NCBI GenBank assembly: GCA_944472155.2
Contig: OX235271.1
Location: forward strand, 26,110,977 to 26,174,976
Length of the DNA: 64,000 nt
Direction: 5' to 3'
From: Trichobilharzia szidati
Taxonomy: Eukaryota; Platyhelminthes; Trematoda; Strigeidida; Schistosomatidae
Each line of letters starts with the position of its first letter. The stretch's first letter is position 1. The notes beneath the pieces were generated by a model. That model was given only the letters and a program-made list of their open reading frames with translations. It was not told the DNA's origin and ran no database searches. The position numbers and the translations under genes were made by a program. Shown one piece after another: positions 1-11,351 of the stretch.

Positions 1-45
1 CTTCGCATGCGAGAGGTCCCGGGTTCGTCCCCGTCATCTCCACAC
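1..45 (+). pseudogene. 3' half of a tRNA-Ala-like sequence, cut by window edge
   Basis: Bases 1-8 read as an anticodon loop with CGC at 4-6. A variable region, a T-arm-like stretch (GGGTTCGTCCCC) and a 3' acceptor CATCTCCA follow, all typical of tRNA-Ala. The T loop is about one base short and its stem mispairs, so I read it as a pseudogene or SINE head. The 5' half lies outside the window. Confidence 0.5.
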
Positions 46-603
46 GCATCGATGTGGCGACGTGGTAGCACTTTTCCCCGACCGAAAGCTGCTACCCTGA
101 CGTGGTGGTCGGGCTTGGACATCTCAATGACCCAACAAGCTATACTGGCTGAGACTTATGTCGCTTGAGGTACTACAATGCCAGAAAGGTTGTTTGGATA
201 GCGGTTAGACAAAAAGCAGCTACCCAATTCAATACTATGACCCAAACAAAATCACAAAATATCATGCTGGATCGGTCGGGGCCCGGATTAACAACGACCG
301 CGCTTCATGCTGCAGTGTCACAGGGCAGAAGTGATAAATATGCTACTGAGACACACCAAATGAAAAAGAACAAACAAAAACAGGCCGCGTGTTACCGGCC
401 TCAAGCAGTTGTCCCCTGGGCTCTGCGGTCGCGCAACCAACTTCCACGGTGTGGGCAGCCGGGAAGTAACAATCACCCTCACAATCCGAAATAAGATGGG
501 ATGGAACAACAGTCAGTTAGTTTTTGAATTTGTATGGTCAATGAAAACATGAGATAAAATGAAATGAAGTAATCTAATGATGTATGCATATATAGTCAAC
601 AAA
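46..603 (+). repeat. unclassified repeat-like DNA, possible 5' leader of a retroelement
   Basis: This stretch is less AT-rich than its surroundings. It holds an ORF at 165-494 with no recognisable domain and no convincing splice sites. Its position after a tRNA-like stub and before a PLE remnant suggests mobile DNA, but I cannot assign a family. Confidence 0.3.
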
Positions 604-2345
604 AGTACAGATTTCGAGGTTGAGTGTAATCAATGGTGTCCTGCTATCGTTTGATATAACTAGTCTTTATACTAGTATACCAATCAATACGGCCTTAGAT
701 GAAGCGGATCCTAAACTTACTCATAGGACGAAGCTGCCCATTGAGGAAATTATTTTAGAAATACAGTTATACCTCACATCTACTATCTTTAAATTCCAGG
801 GTAAAAAATATAAACAAACAGATGGTGTAGTGATGGAATCAGCAATATCCCCTATTGTAGCAGATATCTTTATGGACAGCTGGGAAAATATTACATTTAA
901 TCCTACTCCAAAAATATGGTGGAGATATGTGGATGACACTTTCACAGTGTTAAAAACACAACATATCTCTAGCTTCTTGACACACACATAAACTCACTAG
1001 TGAAGGGAATAAAATTCACATTTGATTCGGAAAATAAACAAGGAGAGTTAGCTATGATGGTAGATTGTAAAATAAAACGAACAGAAGAAGGTAAACTGCA
1101 CGCTGGCAATTATAAAAAGCCAATGCAAACTGCTAATAGATATTTAGACTTTAATTCATCTCATCTGTTATCTGTCTGTGAAGTCTGGCTTAGTTAAGAG
1201 TCTAACAAACAGGGCAATAGCACTAAGAAGTACAACAAAATACCTAAATGATGAAATGAAACAGATAGAAGAAGAAGTTTTATTGTTAAATAACTATCCT
1301 ATAAAATTCATTGGGAAGATCGGAAAAGGTCAAAAGCGAAATAAAAATTATGATGAAACTAATAATGGTAACATAAATAAGAAAGAATATAAGGCATCTA
1401 CAGTTTTACCATATAAGGGGGTGCTGTCTGAGACCCAACGTAGGATTCTTAATAAAGCAGGAATTAGGGTGACATTCAAACCTACAAACTCGCTCAGGGA
1501 AAAGCTGTGTAGGTTAAAGGACCCGATCAAAAAGGATAACATAATTTATAAAATACCTCGAGACGACTGTGAGGTTAACTACATGGGTCAGTCAAACCAG
1601 TATACCGGGGATAGTCTGATTATTCGAACATAGGAATTCAGCTAAGTGTAGGATGACTGACCCCGCTAAGATAAGCAATTTAGAAAAAAGTTCAGCAATC
1701 GCACTGTATGGATTAACACACGATAGGATGAGATAGATTTACAATTCTGAAAAGTAATATAAGTAAGAGGAGAGAGAGAGGTTGATTAATGAATCCTTGT
1801 TCATCGAGTCTACACCAAACACATGCAATAGAAATATTACTCAACGCAAATATCAGAGATATGGAAGATATTATTACCAGTCAAATCAGAGGATAATAAA
1901 TAATGTTAAAATTTATTTCAATTCACATTATAGCATTCTAACAAGTTACTTATTTTTACGGTAAAAAACATCTTATTTCCCATCTTATTGACTAACAACA
2001 GTCGTCTTACTTCCCATCGTAGTATTATTTTATTGATAACACTAATATTGTTTTCGAATGTACCATATATCTTCCTGTCTGTTTCACGCAAGTCTATTGA
2101 ACTTTTATTGATTTTTTATTCAAGTGTCTAATCAATTTTTACGTTATGTATATAAACGAAACAAGAAATTTGTGTGAGCAACTTGGTATGATAATGATCG
2201 GCAATAAATTATTGCTAGAAACGTGTTCATCAGTATATATTACTGTATAACACTTTGTGACTTTATGAAAATAGAATTTTCTCCATAATGGAATTACACG
2301 CTACCACAGTGTCCAAGTTTTATCCTTATATCAATAAGTTTAGTT
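604..2345 (+). mobile_element. Penelope-like element remnant (RT, GIY-YIG start, 3' terminal repeat)
   Basis: Three short frames carry a broken PLE protein. At 640-980 the reverse transcriptase shows motif A (SFDITSLYTSIP), motif B (VVMESAISPIVAD, where PLEs usually have MGSPxSP) and motif C (RYVDDTF). At 1178-1633 a basic linker is followed by the start of a GIY-YIG endonuclease (YKIPRDDCEVNYMGQS). The 782-1964 frame keeps only a late endonuclease piece (ESLFIESTPNTCNRN). About 2150-2345 is the family's terminal repeat, shared with 27874-28046 and 12950-13110. The N-terminus is missing, there are at least two frame changes, and the motif B glycine is Glu, so the copy is dead. Confidence 0.8.
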
Positions 2346-2513
2346 ATTTGTATTTTGGTATGCTTTGAAGTTTCTGTAGTGAATAAATTAATTTTCGGGG
2401 TTAGTGTCTCGTTGCCTTATGCTCAACCTCCGCTCATTTATCGGATTTTCGATCGGCTAGTAAACTGAGTGAGTTTAGTCTTTTTTACAAACATCTAAAT
2501 ACAATGTTTAGGA

Positions 2514-2743
2514 GTTGATCACGGACTGATATCAGTTAGAGAACCATTGAAAACCAAGGAGTACTGGACAGCTGCTGTTTCATCCTAGTTTGGGAATCAT
2601 CGGCAGTACGCACCCACTGGGATTCAAACCTAGGACCTTCCGTTTACAAGGCAAGCTCGTATACCATTCAGCCACTGGCACCTGACCCGATTCAATGGCT
2701 CATGAATTCTAACTTCTACCAATTCGTGATTTAGCGCGACCCC
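2514..2743 (-). repeat. Sm-alpha-like hammerhead SINE, copy 1
   Basis: On the minus strand this reads as a tRNA-like head followed by a hammerhead-like motif (2561-2609) and the family tail. The core is changed to CCGATGA, so position U4 is lost and self-cleavage is not expected. It is the left arm of an inverted pair with the next copy. Confidence 0.85.
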
Positions 2744-3147
2744 AACTAACCCTTACAAACCAAACTATAGAAAAGTAATCTGATGCTCGCTAGTGTGTTG
2801 CTACAGGATGGAGTTTCCTGGAGTTCTAGTGAGAAGTCGTGACCAGTGAGGTCCAATTAGATGTCACGTGTGTGGATGGATGTCCCATCAACGACAATGG
2901 TTGGGGTCGCGCTAAATCACGAATTGGTAGAAGTTAGAATTCATGAGCCATTGAATCGGGTCAGGTGCCAGTGGCTGAATGGTATACGAGCTTCCCTTGT
3001 AACCGGAAGGTCCTGGGTTCGAACCCTAGTGTTGGGTGCGTACTGCCGATGATTCCCAAACTAAGATGAAACAGCAGCTGTCCAGTACTCCCTGGTTTTC
3101 AATGGTTCTCTAACTGATATCAGTCCGTGATCAACTCGTAAAAACAT
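2744..3147 (+). repeat. Sm-alpha-like hammerhead SINE, copy 2 (full unit)
   Basis: The unit runs from a 31-bp stretch at 2744-2774 to a second exact copy of that stretch at 3148-3178, giving a 404-bp period as in a tandem array. It contains a body, a tRNA-like head with B-box (GGGTTCGAACCC) and a hammerhead-like motif at 3040-3088 with the same CCGATGA core lesion as copy 1. Confidence 0.85.
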
Positions 3148-3240
3148 AACTAACCCTTACAAACCAAACTATAGAAAATACAATCCTTAGTCAGATTTTC
3201 GTATCAACTTGCAATGAAAATGAATGATTTTAAATGAATT

Positions 3241-3510
3241 AACCAACCAAGAACCTATCGTTCAACAAATATGCAGAAGGAAATGGAGGTGGTTCAGAGG
3301 AAACCGTCGAAATACATCGTGTGGCAGGCCTTCGAATGGAACCCGAATGGGAAACGACGAGTTGGGCGTTGGTCTGGCGGTGACATAGAGGAGATGAAAG
3401 CTTATGGACGATCGTGGGGTTAGCTAAAAAGGACTCCAGAGGACAGGGTAAAATGGAGGTGTCCTGTTGAAGCCCTATGTTCCACTCAGAACCCAAGAAA
3501 GCAATAACGT
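3241..3510 (+). mobile_element. RTE (SR2-like) 3' end fragment
   Basis: The stretch matches the 3' end shared by RTE copies here: the CTCAACAAATATGCAG-type block, then the terminal GAAGCCCTATGTTCCACT. It is 5'-truncated and sits just before the first IDH exon in the window. Confidence 0.75.
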
Positions 3511-3650
3511 TAAATGTATGCATGTATACCTCCATTATTTCTTAACTTCTCTAATTTAACCACTACTGGAAGTCTTTCACAGTATATCTGAAAGTGTAAC
3601 ATACATTTAAAAAATATGTAATAAAAAATGGTTTCTTTCTCTTATTGTAG

Positions 3651-3802
3651 GGACTATCAAAAAGAGTATGAAGCTGCTAACATTTGGTATGAGCATAGAT
3701 TAATTGATGATATGGTGGCACAAGCTTTAAAATCCGATGGTGGTTTCGTTTGGGCGTGTAAAAACTATGATGGTGATGTACAAAGTGATGTTGTTGCTCA
3801 AG
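3651..3802 (+). CDS. IDH: NADP-dependent isocitrate dehydrogenase, internal exon
   Basis: Isocitrate dehydrogenase oxidatively decarboxylates isocitrate to 2-oxoglutarate and makes NADPH. This exon encodes the highly conserved [17 protein letters not shown] block and [13 protein letters not shown]; the YDGDVQSD aspartates belong to the metal-isocitrate site in this family. The boundaries are clear: a pyrimidine-rich CTTATTGTAG acceptor ends at 3650, and a CAAG|GTAAGC donor ends the exon at 3802. The exon leaves one base of a Gly codon, which the exon at 8050 completes. Earlier exons (substrate-binding Ser/Arg loop) were not found and probably lie upstream of the window. Cytosolic versus mitochondrial form cannot be decided without the N-terminus. 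Confidence 0.95.
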
Positions 3803-3826
3803 GTAAGCTGAATTTTGGCACCCCTG

Positions 3827-4806
3827 TTATTACTATTATTGTTCCCTTGGGTTCCTAGTGAAAAATAGCGCTTCAACTACACGTCTCCACTTGCTTCTGT
3901 CTTCTGCTGTACTTTTCACCTGCGTCCATGTTAATCCATAATGTTTCAACTCTCCTTCACACGATCTCCTCCATGTCACCCTTGGACGTCCCACTCACCG
4001 CTTACCTTTCGGGTTCCACTCGAGCACTGGCCTGACGCGCGATTTCACCCAGCCGCCTCCTCAGCGAGTGTCCAATCCATCTCCACTTTCTCCTGCATAT
4101 TTGTTGAGCGATTGGTTCTTGTTTTGTTTCTTCCCATAGTTTCTTGTTGGTTCTTGTTCTTTCCGGCCATCTGATCTTGAGTATAGAGCCAGCGAAGACA
4201 GTTGTTGATAAAGGTCTGCAACCTGTTGGAGATATTCTTTGTGACCCACCAAGTTTCTGATCCGTATAGAAGAGGAGAACTGACTTGACGTTTCTATTGA
4301 AAATCCGAATCACTTTGTTGTTGATGCAGGCTGAGTGACGAAGATTTCCAGATTAGTTTCAAGTTGATGAATGTGTTTCTCGCCTTCCCGATTCTCGCTC
4401 GATTTGACATCCTCGTTGGTTCCTCCTGTAGTTGAGACAATTCTCCCTAGATAAGTGAATGAAGTGACCTCTTTCAGATCCCTCCCATTGATGGTGATTG
4501 GCGGTGGATGTTTCTGCTGCTGTTGTTGTTTGTTGGTTATTTTCATAACTTCCGTCTTGTCTATGTTCACTTGGAATGCTGTGTTTGGTGCTTCTTCGAC
4601 CAGTTTGTTGGTTTTCGCTTGTAAGTCTTCGATTTTGTGTGACATCAAACATAAGTCGTCCGCGAAATCCAGTTCTTCTAGGTTCTTCACGTCGGTCCAG
4701 GATATCCGTGTCTTCTCGTTTCCCACTGTCTGACGCATAATCCAGTCCACCACAATTAGGAATATCATTGGTGATAATAAGCACCCCTGTCTGACGCCTG
4801 GCACTC
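3827..4806 (-). mobile_element. RTE (SR2-like) non-LTR retrotransposon, 5'-truncated
   Basis: On the minus strand the protein shows RT motif B (RQGCLLSPMIFLIVVDW) and motif C (LDFADDLCLM), then the downstream RTE region (INGRDLKEVTSFTYLG), and ends in the family 3' tail with a short ATT/TAA-type repeat at 3827-3840. The frame breaks near 4310. It starts only about 25 bp downstream of the IDH donor site, in opposite orientation to that gene. Confidence 0.85.
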
Positions 4807-4844
4807 CTGTTAGATATGCATTAATTCACATGGAGTTTGATCAC

Positions 4845-5300
4845 AAGTTGACCGTTAACAGTCAGGGAGTACTGGGCAGCTGATTCATCCTTGTTTGAGA
4901 CTGTATAGCAATCAGTGAGCTCTCTGGAAACCAACACTCAAAAGTTAATCTGGTGCTCACTAGCGACGACTGACTAAAGGATGAAGTTTTAGTAAGAAGT
5001 CGTCACCAGCAGATCCCACCAAGTTGGATGCGACAACTAATACTTACTGATGACCATTAGCTGGCAGTCGTGCTGTATATCGTGAATTGTCATAAGTTAA
5101 AATTAGTGGTCCATTGGATTCTCACTCAGTAGCTGAATAATCAACGAGCTGGCTTTGTAACTTGTAGGATCGTGGTTTCGATCGCTGGTAGATTCACTGG
5201 TGCTTACTGTTGAAGAGTTTCAAACTAGCACAGCTGTCCCGTACTCCCTCCCGGTTTTCAATGGTTCTCTAACTGATATCAATCCGTGATCTAACTTGAA
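4845..5300 (+). repeat. degenerate Sm-alpha-like SINE with an inverted tail fragment
   Basis: A minus-oriented tail scrap (4845-4930) precedes a plus-oriented unit with body, tRNA-like head (GGTTTCGATCGC) and hammerhead remnant near 5208-5250. The motif has TTGAAGA in place of CUGANGA and lacks the GAAA, so it is inactive. This minus-then-plus arrangement recurs at 2.5, 35.2 and 43.3 kb. Confidence 0.7.
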
Positions 5301-5449
5301 CTCTACAAGAAATGCTCATCCAGTTATAAAAACAAGAACAAGCAGTTCGGTGAAGAGTCTCCTAATGGTGAACTCATTCACTCAGCTGTTCAATCACAAT
5401 TATGTATGATTATTTTTGTATATATGTACCTGACACAAGAATTGGCAGA

Positions 5450-5650
5450 AGTTAGAATTCATGGGCCATCGGATGGGGTCCCAGTGGCTTAATGGTATAC
5501 GAGCTCGCCTTGTAACCACAAGGTCCTGGGTCCGAATCCCGGTGGGTGCGTACTGATGAAGAGTCCCAAACTAGGACGAAACAGCTGTCCAGTACTCCCA
5601 GGTTTTCCAGTGATTCTCTAACTAATGTCAGCTCATGATGAAAATCCTGT
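5450..5650 (+). repeat. Sm-alpha-like SINE copy, one core change in the hammerhead
   Basis: It has a tRNA-like head with A-box-like TGGCTTAATGG and a B-box (GGTCCGAATCCC), then a hammerhead at 5550-5595. Stems I and II and GAAA are perfect, but the core begins ATGAAGA, so the essential C3 is A. The tail ends at the family terminus near 5650. Confidence 0.85.
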
Positions 5651-5654
5651 AATA

Positions 5655-6160
5655 AAAAATTACTTTGGAGTACTATTTACACCATTAGAACATTTCAAAG
5701 CAGTTGGTGAGTAATCAAAATTGTAACTAGGGGGAAAAGATTGGTGAGTTTGGACTAAGGTTACGTAATGCAAAAAACGTTCCAAGAAATGGTTGGTAAT
5801 TACAAAGCATGGAGATAAGTATCAAAGTAAATTATCTATTAGGTCAACACAGTAAAGAGAAGGTTAGTTAAGAAAATGGCGATAGTAAATATTATACGAA
5901 GAATACAAAAAATATTACTAATTACAAAATATTTTATAATACTTGTGCTTGGAATTATACCCAAGGTAGAAGAAGGGGATGATGGAGAAGTTTCTCCTAC
6001 GTACATAAATCAGGGTCTTCCGTACAAATCGCTAAGGTCTCGACAATACAAAGTATACAGAAGCGTACCTCTTTTTGAAGGCTTCTTTTGACTTTGTAGA
6101 TAACTTTCCTTGCATATTGAGTGACCGGTACTGAATATATGTTCAGTTATTATTATCTAT
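5655..6160 (+). other. intronic DNA, nothing recognised
   Basis: This is AT-rich IDH intron sequence. The 5876-6091 frame has no domain and no supporting splice sites. I see no repeat family here. Confidence 0.4.
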
Positions 6161-6162
6161 TA

Positions 6163-6480
6163 TTATTATTCTCTTGGGTTCCGAATGGAACATAGCGCTT
6201 CAACAATACATCTCCATCCCCTTCTAATTTCTACCGTCATCTTCAGCTGGATCCGAAATTGCCCATGATCTTTCATCTCTTCTTCTCACGATCCTCTCCA
6301 TGTCACCCACGCACCGATGACCCACTCACCGCTTCACATTAGGATTCCACTTTAGCGATGGCCTGCATTAAGCGCTATGTCATTCAACGGCCTCCTCAAC
6401 GCATTCCCGATCCATCTCCATTTTTCTCCTACATATTTGTTGAGCGATTGACTCTTGGTTGGTTTGTTCCCAGCCAGAGT
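6163..6480 (-). mobile_element. RTE (SR2-like) 3' tail
   Basis: It begins on the plus strand with (TTA)n followed by TTGGGTTCCGAATGGAACAT, the complement of the RTE terminus, and runs to the ATATTTGTTGAGCGATTG block. Only about the last 300 bp of the element is present. Confidence 0.75.
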
Positions 6481-6689
6481 TTTACACAATGCCAGTTTAC
6501 ACAACCAATAAATCATTAGTTAAAGATACGATAACAGTGTATTTCACTGGTTAACACATACCAATAAAATTCCACTGACCTGACAGCTAATCTGCATTAT
6601 AGTCGAACGTCTTGTTTACAAGTCACGCGGGGAAAAATCATGGCACCTCCTGACCTCAAAATGGTTCATAGACTTGGCGCATTAGCAAA

Positions 6690-7065
6690 ATCATTTCCAA
6701 CACCGTGCTACAGACTTTTTTCAATGCCTGCCTCCGCTCAATACTGAAGATTAAGTGGTCGACCAGAAACCATAAATGTGAAAAAAAACTCTGGCAGAGA
6801 ATCAGCGAAGAACCTAATGTCTAACAAATGTAGAGATGCATTTGATATACTCTGAGGGAACCGTTGAGTATAACCCGAACGGGAAGCTATGAATAAGGTG
6901 TCTTAGGGTCATATGAAGGAGTTTGTGTGAGGAGCAGGGGAAGATTAAAATCTATCGACAGTCATTGAACCGTTTGAAAGTGGTCGCAGAGAGGACCTAA
7001 TGGGATATAGGTGTGCTGCTGAGGCCCTGTTTTACCACTCTGGATTCAAGGAGTCAATAGTGATA
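6690..7065 (+). mobile_element. old RTE-like 3' tail
   Basis: A diverged version of the RTE 3' region, with CTCAATACTGAAGAT near 6738, a block like GAACGGGAAG, and a terminus resembling GAGGCCCTGTTTTACCACT. Divergence from the 11-kb copy is high. Confidence 0.55.
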
Positions 7066-7159
7066 ATAAAAATAAGCCTTCAAGACTTTCCAGAAAGTAA
7101 TATGCTTATTTATTTTAGAAGTGCCAAGGGTTGGCATAGGACGGTGGTTTAATAACTAT

Positions 7160-7625
7160 ATTTTGAGAAGCGTAAATGTCTAAAGAGTGCCAACTAGCAC
7201 TAAACCTAGGTCCAAGGCTTCCTGCCGATTGCCTCCAACCATCTAATACCAACAACTCACAGTGCAACGTAATGGCGAGCCACCTAGCATGGTGGCCACA
7301 TTGCAAGCTTTACTGATAGAATTCCGTCTGCACCGAAGATAGGACTTGACACATTACACTAGTTACTGACTAGTGCGCAATCAAAAATATCCAATACAGT
7401 CCTACAGGAAGTCAATCGCGAGCATGAATAGCTCAGTGGTAACGTCTCTGACTGCAGCACTCGGTGACGTGGGTTCGAATCTCAGAAAGGACATGAGTTC
7501 CTTCAAGGTCGCAGATACGCCTAGCTGATGAGTGCCAACTAGCACGAAACTTAGGTCCAAGGCTTCCTGCCGATTCCCTCCAACCGTCTAATACCAACAA
7601 TGTCTAATTATATTCCTATTAACTT
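7160..7625 (+). repeat. second tRNA-headed hammerhead SINE family, tandem partial units
   Basis: One unit supplies a decayed hammerhead (7168-7215) and a body up to 7421. The next supplies a tRNA-like head at 7422-7500 with A-box-like TAGCTCAGTGG and B-box GGGTTCGAATC, then a complete-looking hammerhead at 7519-7563. The period between hammerheads is about 335-340 bp. The body differs from the Sm-alpha-like family, although the stem II loop is similar (CAACTA versus CAAACTA). A minus-strand relative lies at 15985-16340. Confidence 0.75.
7519..7563 (+). ncRNA. hammerhead ribozyme, type I, complete core
   Basis: Seen directly: CTGATGA at 7525-7531; stem II GTGC/GCAC (7532-7535 with 7542-7545) closing a CAACTA loop; GAAA at 7546-7549; a two-base-pair stem III (A7549-T7556, C7550-G7555) with loop TTAG; the cleavage triplet GTC ending at 7557; and stem I GCCTAG (7519-7524) against CAAGGC (7558-7563) with one A.A mismatch. 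Every catalytic core base of the hammerhead family is present. The short stem III resembles minimal type I hammerheads, which often act better as dimers; that last point is inference. Confidence 0.8.
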
Positions 7626-7629
7626 ATAT

Positions 7630-8261
<632 letters not shown>

Positions 8262-8364
8262 TGAGTTTTCAGTGTGTACAAACTTATTAACTGACGATAA
8301 TAATTTAAAATTTCTAAATATTTTGTATCATTAAGTTTTCATATATTTATGTTGTGTTATGTAT

Positions 8365-8520
8365 ATGTGTCAGTGGCTCAGTAGAAGAACGCTCCCCAAC
8401 CACGCACATGGTTCAGGTTCGACTTCCGGTCGACTCACTCCTAAACCTTGATTAGCCGATAGTAGGCCCGGTAAAGAAGGGAGAAAAGGACAATTCATAA
8501 GAAATGGACTAAAGAAAAAA
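8365..8520 (+). repeat. degenerate tRNA-headed SINE (GTGCGTCGG-head family)
   Basis: The head (CAGTGGCTCAGTAG, then ACGCACATGGTTCAGGTTCG) and the following body (GTAAAGAAGGGAGAAAAGGA) match the SINEs at 18635 and 29803 at lower identity. The RTE-type tail of those copies is not clear here. Confidence 0.6.
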
Positions 8521-8569
8521 TAATTACTCAGAGAAACATGACAACCTAATGGATCTGGGAAACTGCAAA

Positions 8570-8790
8570 TAGTGAATGCATCTGCATCATTGAGAACAAT
8601 TTTGAGACGTATTACTAAATCTCAAGCTAATGGGTCTTATTGTCTACAATTCCCAATGTGTCTGGCTCAAATGAACAATCAAAAAACAATCAATCAACCT
8701 AATGCTACAATTTGATTTGACCACCCTTAACTCTCTTCCAGCCTAATCCTCTATATCAGCTAGAACTTCTCGTAGAGGAAAGCTTTGGCT
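8570..8790 (-). mobile_element. old fragment of an RTE-like element (second family)
   Basis: On the minus strand it resembles the 3' region shared by 13830-14400 and 24560-25340, including complements of TCAGCTAG and CGTAGAGGA blocks. It is heavily decayed. Confidence 0.45.
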
Positions 8791-9197
8791 CTGCATGATT
8801 ATCATTAGACTCTAACACTATCGGTTAAAAGTAGTAAGAGTACATTATGTAACCAGTTGAATACTTTATTACAAATTATCCTGCTTCAATAAGGGCCAAT
8901 CAGTGTTTAGGGTTCACTAATCTTAAGCGCTCAACTTTTGCTCAGTAGATCGCGGATTCGAATGCCACTCCGCCTGCTTCAGTGTGAGTAACTGAATAAA
9001 TGTGGCTTATAGCGAGTAGAACATGAAACACTTGTTCCATGATCTCTGGGTTCACTGATCTAGTTCTATAACATAAAATAGTGAACTGATTAGTTACCTT
9101 TCCCCCACCTTGTAAGTGTCCACTTTAAGTTTGTTAATGAAATTTTATGATGCATAATTTCTTTTCTTTCTTCTAATTAGTTTTGATCAATATGTCC

Positions 9198-9478
9198 TAT
9201 TATTATTATTCCCTTGGGTTCCAAGTGAAACACGGGACTTCAACATAACATCTCCATTTTGTCCTGCTTTCTGAAGTTCTCTTTAGCTGACTCTAAGACC
9301 ACTTATAGCGTCTCATCTCCATCATATCACCCTCGCATGCCCAAGTCGTCGTTTCTCATCCGGATTCCACTCCAGCGATGGCCTGGCATGAGATGTCACT
9401 CAACAGGCTCATCAGCCTGTATCCAATCCATCTTGGTTTCTTTCTGCATATTTATTGAGCAATAGGTTGTTGATTAGT
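9198..9478 (-). mobile_element. RTE (SR2-like) 3' tail
   Basis: It starts with (TTA)n and CCCTTGGGTTCCAAGTG, the complement of the RTE terminus, and extends to the ATATTTATTGAGCAATAGG block. It abuts the terminal repeat of the next PLE. Confidence 0.75.
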
Positions 9479-9489
9479 TAATTCCATAT

Positions 9490-11105
9490 TAGTTTGTTTA
9501 TTTGATATATCAAACAGTGAAACAGTATTATTTACTGGATGACGTTTCGAACAAAATTCATTGTTCATAATCATATCAATTGTAATCACACGATTTCGAA
9601 ACTTGAGTTTTATAGTTTTCTTTGTCTTCTCCTATTTGTCGTCGTTGGGGTAGTAGAATTTTCCAGATATCGGGGAGAGGTGATGAATCATTCCTATTAC
9701 ATGTATTTGCAGTTGATTCGATAAACAAAGCTTCTGTTATCAATCTCTTCCTCCACCCTGTTACATTAGATTCTAAAACTGTCATCCTATCCAATCCTAT
9801 TTTATGGTTGTGTGTAATTGCATGTAGTGAGTGCTATCTACGGCTGAACTATTCTCTAGATTTCTTACCTTATTAGGGTCAACCAATCTAGATTTTGCTA
9901 AGATTTTTTATGTTCAGCTAGTCTGACTGCACCTGTTCTACTAGTTTGACCTATGTATTTGACCCGACAATCATCGCAGGGTATTAGATAGACTAAATTG
10001 TTTTGTTTTAAAGGCTCTACAGGATCCTTTAACCGACAAAGCTTGTTTCTAATTGAGTTTGTGGGTTTGAATACCACTTTTATTCCTGCCTTGTTAAGAA
10101 TTCTGTGTAAGGTTTCCGAGGTTCATTCCTTGTATGGAATTACTACTGACGATTTAGATTCCTTATTGTTGGTGTCATCATTAATATTATTATTATTATT
10201 ATCGCCACTATCATTATTTATTTTATTTTTACATTTCCTCACATATTTCCTGAGTAATTTATCCGGGTAATTATTAAGTTTCAAGGCTTCTTTTATGTGT
10301 ATCAGTTCCTGTCTTAGATTTTCCTTGGTACTACTTAGTTTTTGTGCTCTGTCATTTAAACATTTCACTGACATAGGATGGGATAATTAGTCAGTTCACT
10401 CCCAGACTTTCTAGCTGCTAATTCATTCTGACCAGCCATCTGATCTTCAGTATGGAGCTAGTGAAAGTACTCACTGATGAAAGTCTTCAGTAGTCTGTCA
10501 GAAATGGTTTTGGCGACTCATGAACCAAGTTTCTGAGCCATATAGAAGTGGCTGACTGACTGACTGATTTAACATTGATGTTGAAAATCAGAATTTTGTT
10601 TTTTCTGCTGAGTGTAGTAGATTCACAAACTGATTTCTGAGTGACGAAGTTCTGCATTTGGCTTTCTGATTCTGGCCAGTTATGACATTGTCATATGTGC
10701 CAACTGCCTTTAGTTGAAACTATGCTGTGCAGATAAGTGAAGGGAGTGACCTCTTCCAAATTTCTTCCGTTGATAGTGACTGGTGCTTGTTATTGTTGTT
10801 GATTGTGTAGGTGGTTGCTTATTTTCATCACCGTCGCTTTCTTTATGTCCACTTTTTGAATTCCTGTCTTTGTCGTGTGTCTTCTGCCAGTTTGTTGGTT
10901 TTTGCCTGTAAGTCTTCGAATTTATGTAACATTAGACATAAATTGTCCTCAAGGTTGTCATCTGAATGACAAGGGTGAGAGAAAAAATACGTACAGAGCA
11001 AAATTATGAAATTGTGTGAGTACACTGATATGATTATCAATAATGCGCTTGTAGTCGAAACGTCATCCAGTTATGAATATACCGTATCACTGTGTGTTAT
11101 ATGTA
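9490..11105 (-). mobile_element. Penelope-like element with inverted terminal repeats and a nested RTE scrap
   Basis: Minus-strand coding at 9576-10374 shows the PLE linker with an asparagine/aspartate run, then SSVVIPYKE, and the GIY-YIG region (KYIGQTSRT, FIESTANTCNRN) broken by stops. The terminal repeat at 9490-9600 recurs in opposite orientation at about 10995-11105, so the copy is bounded by inverted pseudo-LTRs. An RTE fragment interrupts it at 10435-10975. The RT domain is missing. Both repeats keep a CGAAACGTCATCCAG block. Confidence 0.75.
10435..10975 (-). mobile_element. old RTE fragment inside the PLE
   Basis: It matches the RTE copy at 11352-12855 in the same orientation (complements of TTTGTTGGTTTTTGCCTGTAAG and TTGATAGTGACTGG) but is far more decayed. 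A short GACT tandem run lies at 10552-10573. Confidence 0.65.
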
Positions 11106-11351
11106 TCAAATAAACATATCTGATATAGACTTCAAAGTTCGAATTGACAGTCTGCACAATTTCAAACTTAAACTAGCTTTAAAATATCCGATTATGAGTT
11201 ATAATGTGTCATGACTGAAGGTGAAATAAATACCTGGGTTACAGTGGAATATGAGCTGGCGGTCTTTAGTCTACTAATCCCGTCTTTTAGCAGCAATATA
11301 GGTAGATAGAGAGACAGGTTGATTACTGAATTTTTCTTCACATGCAACAGA

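Noticed and set aside
2861..3052. 63-residue frame with an ATG start
   Set aside because: It is wholly inside a Sm-alpha-like SINE unit.
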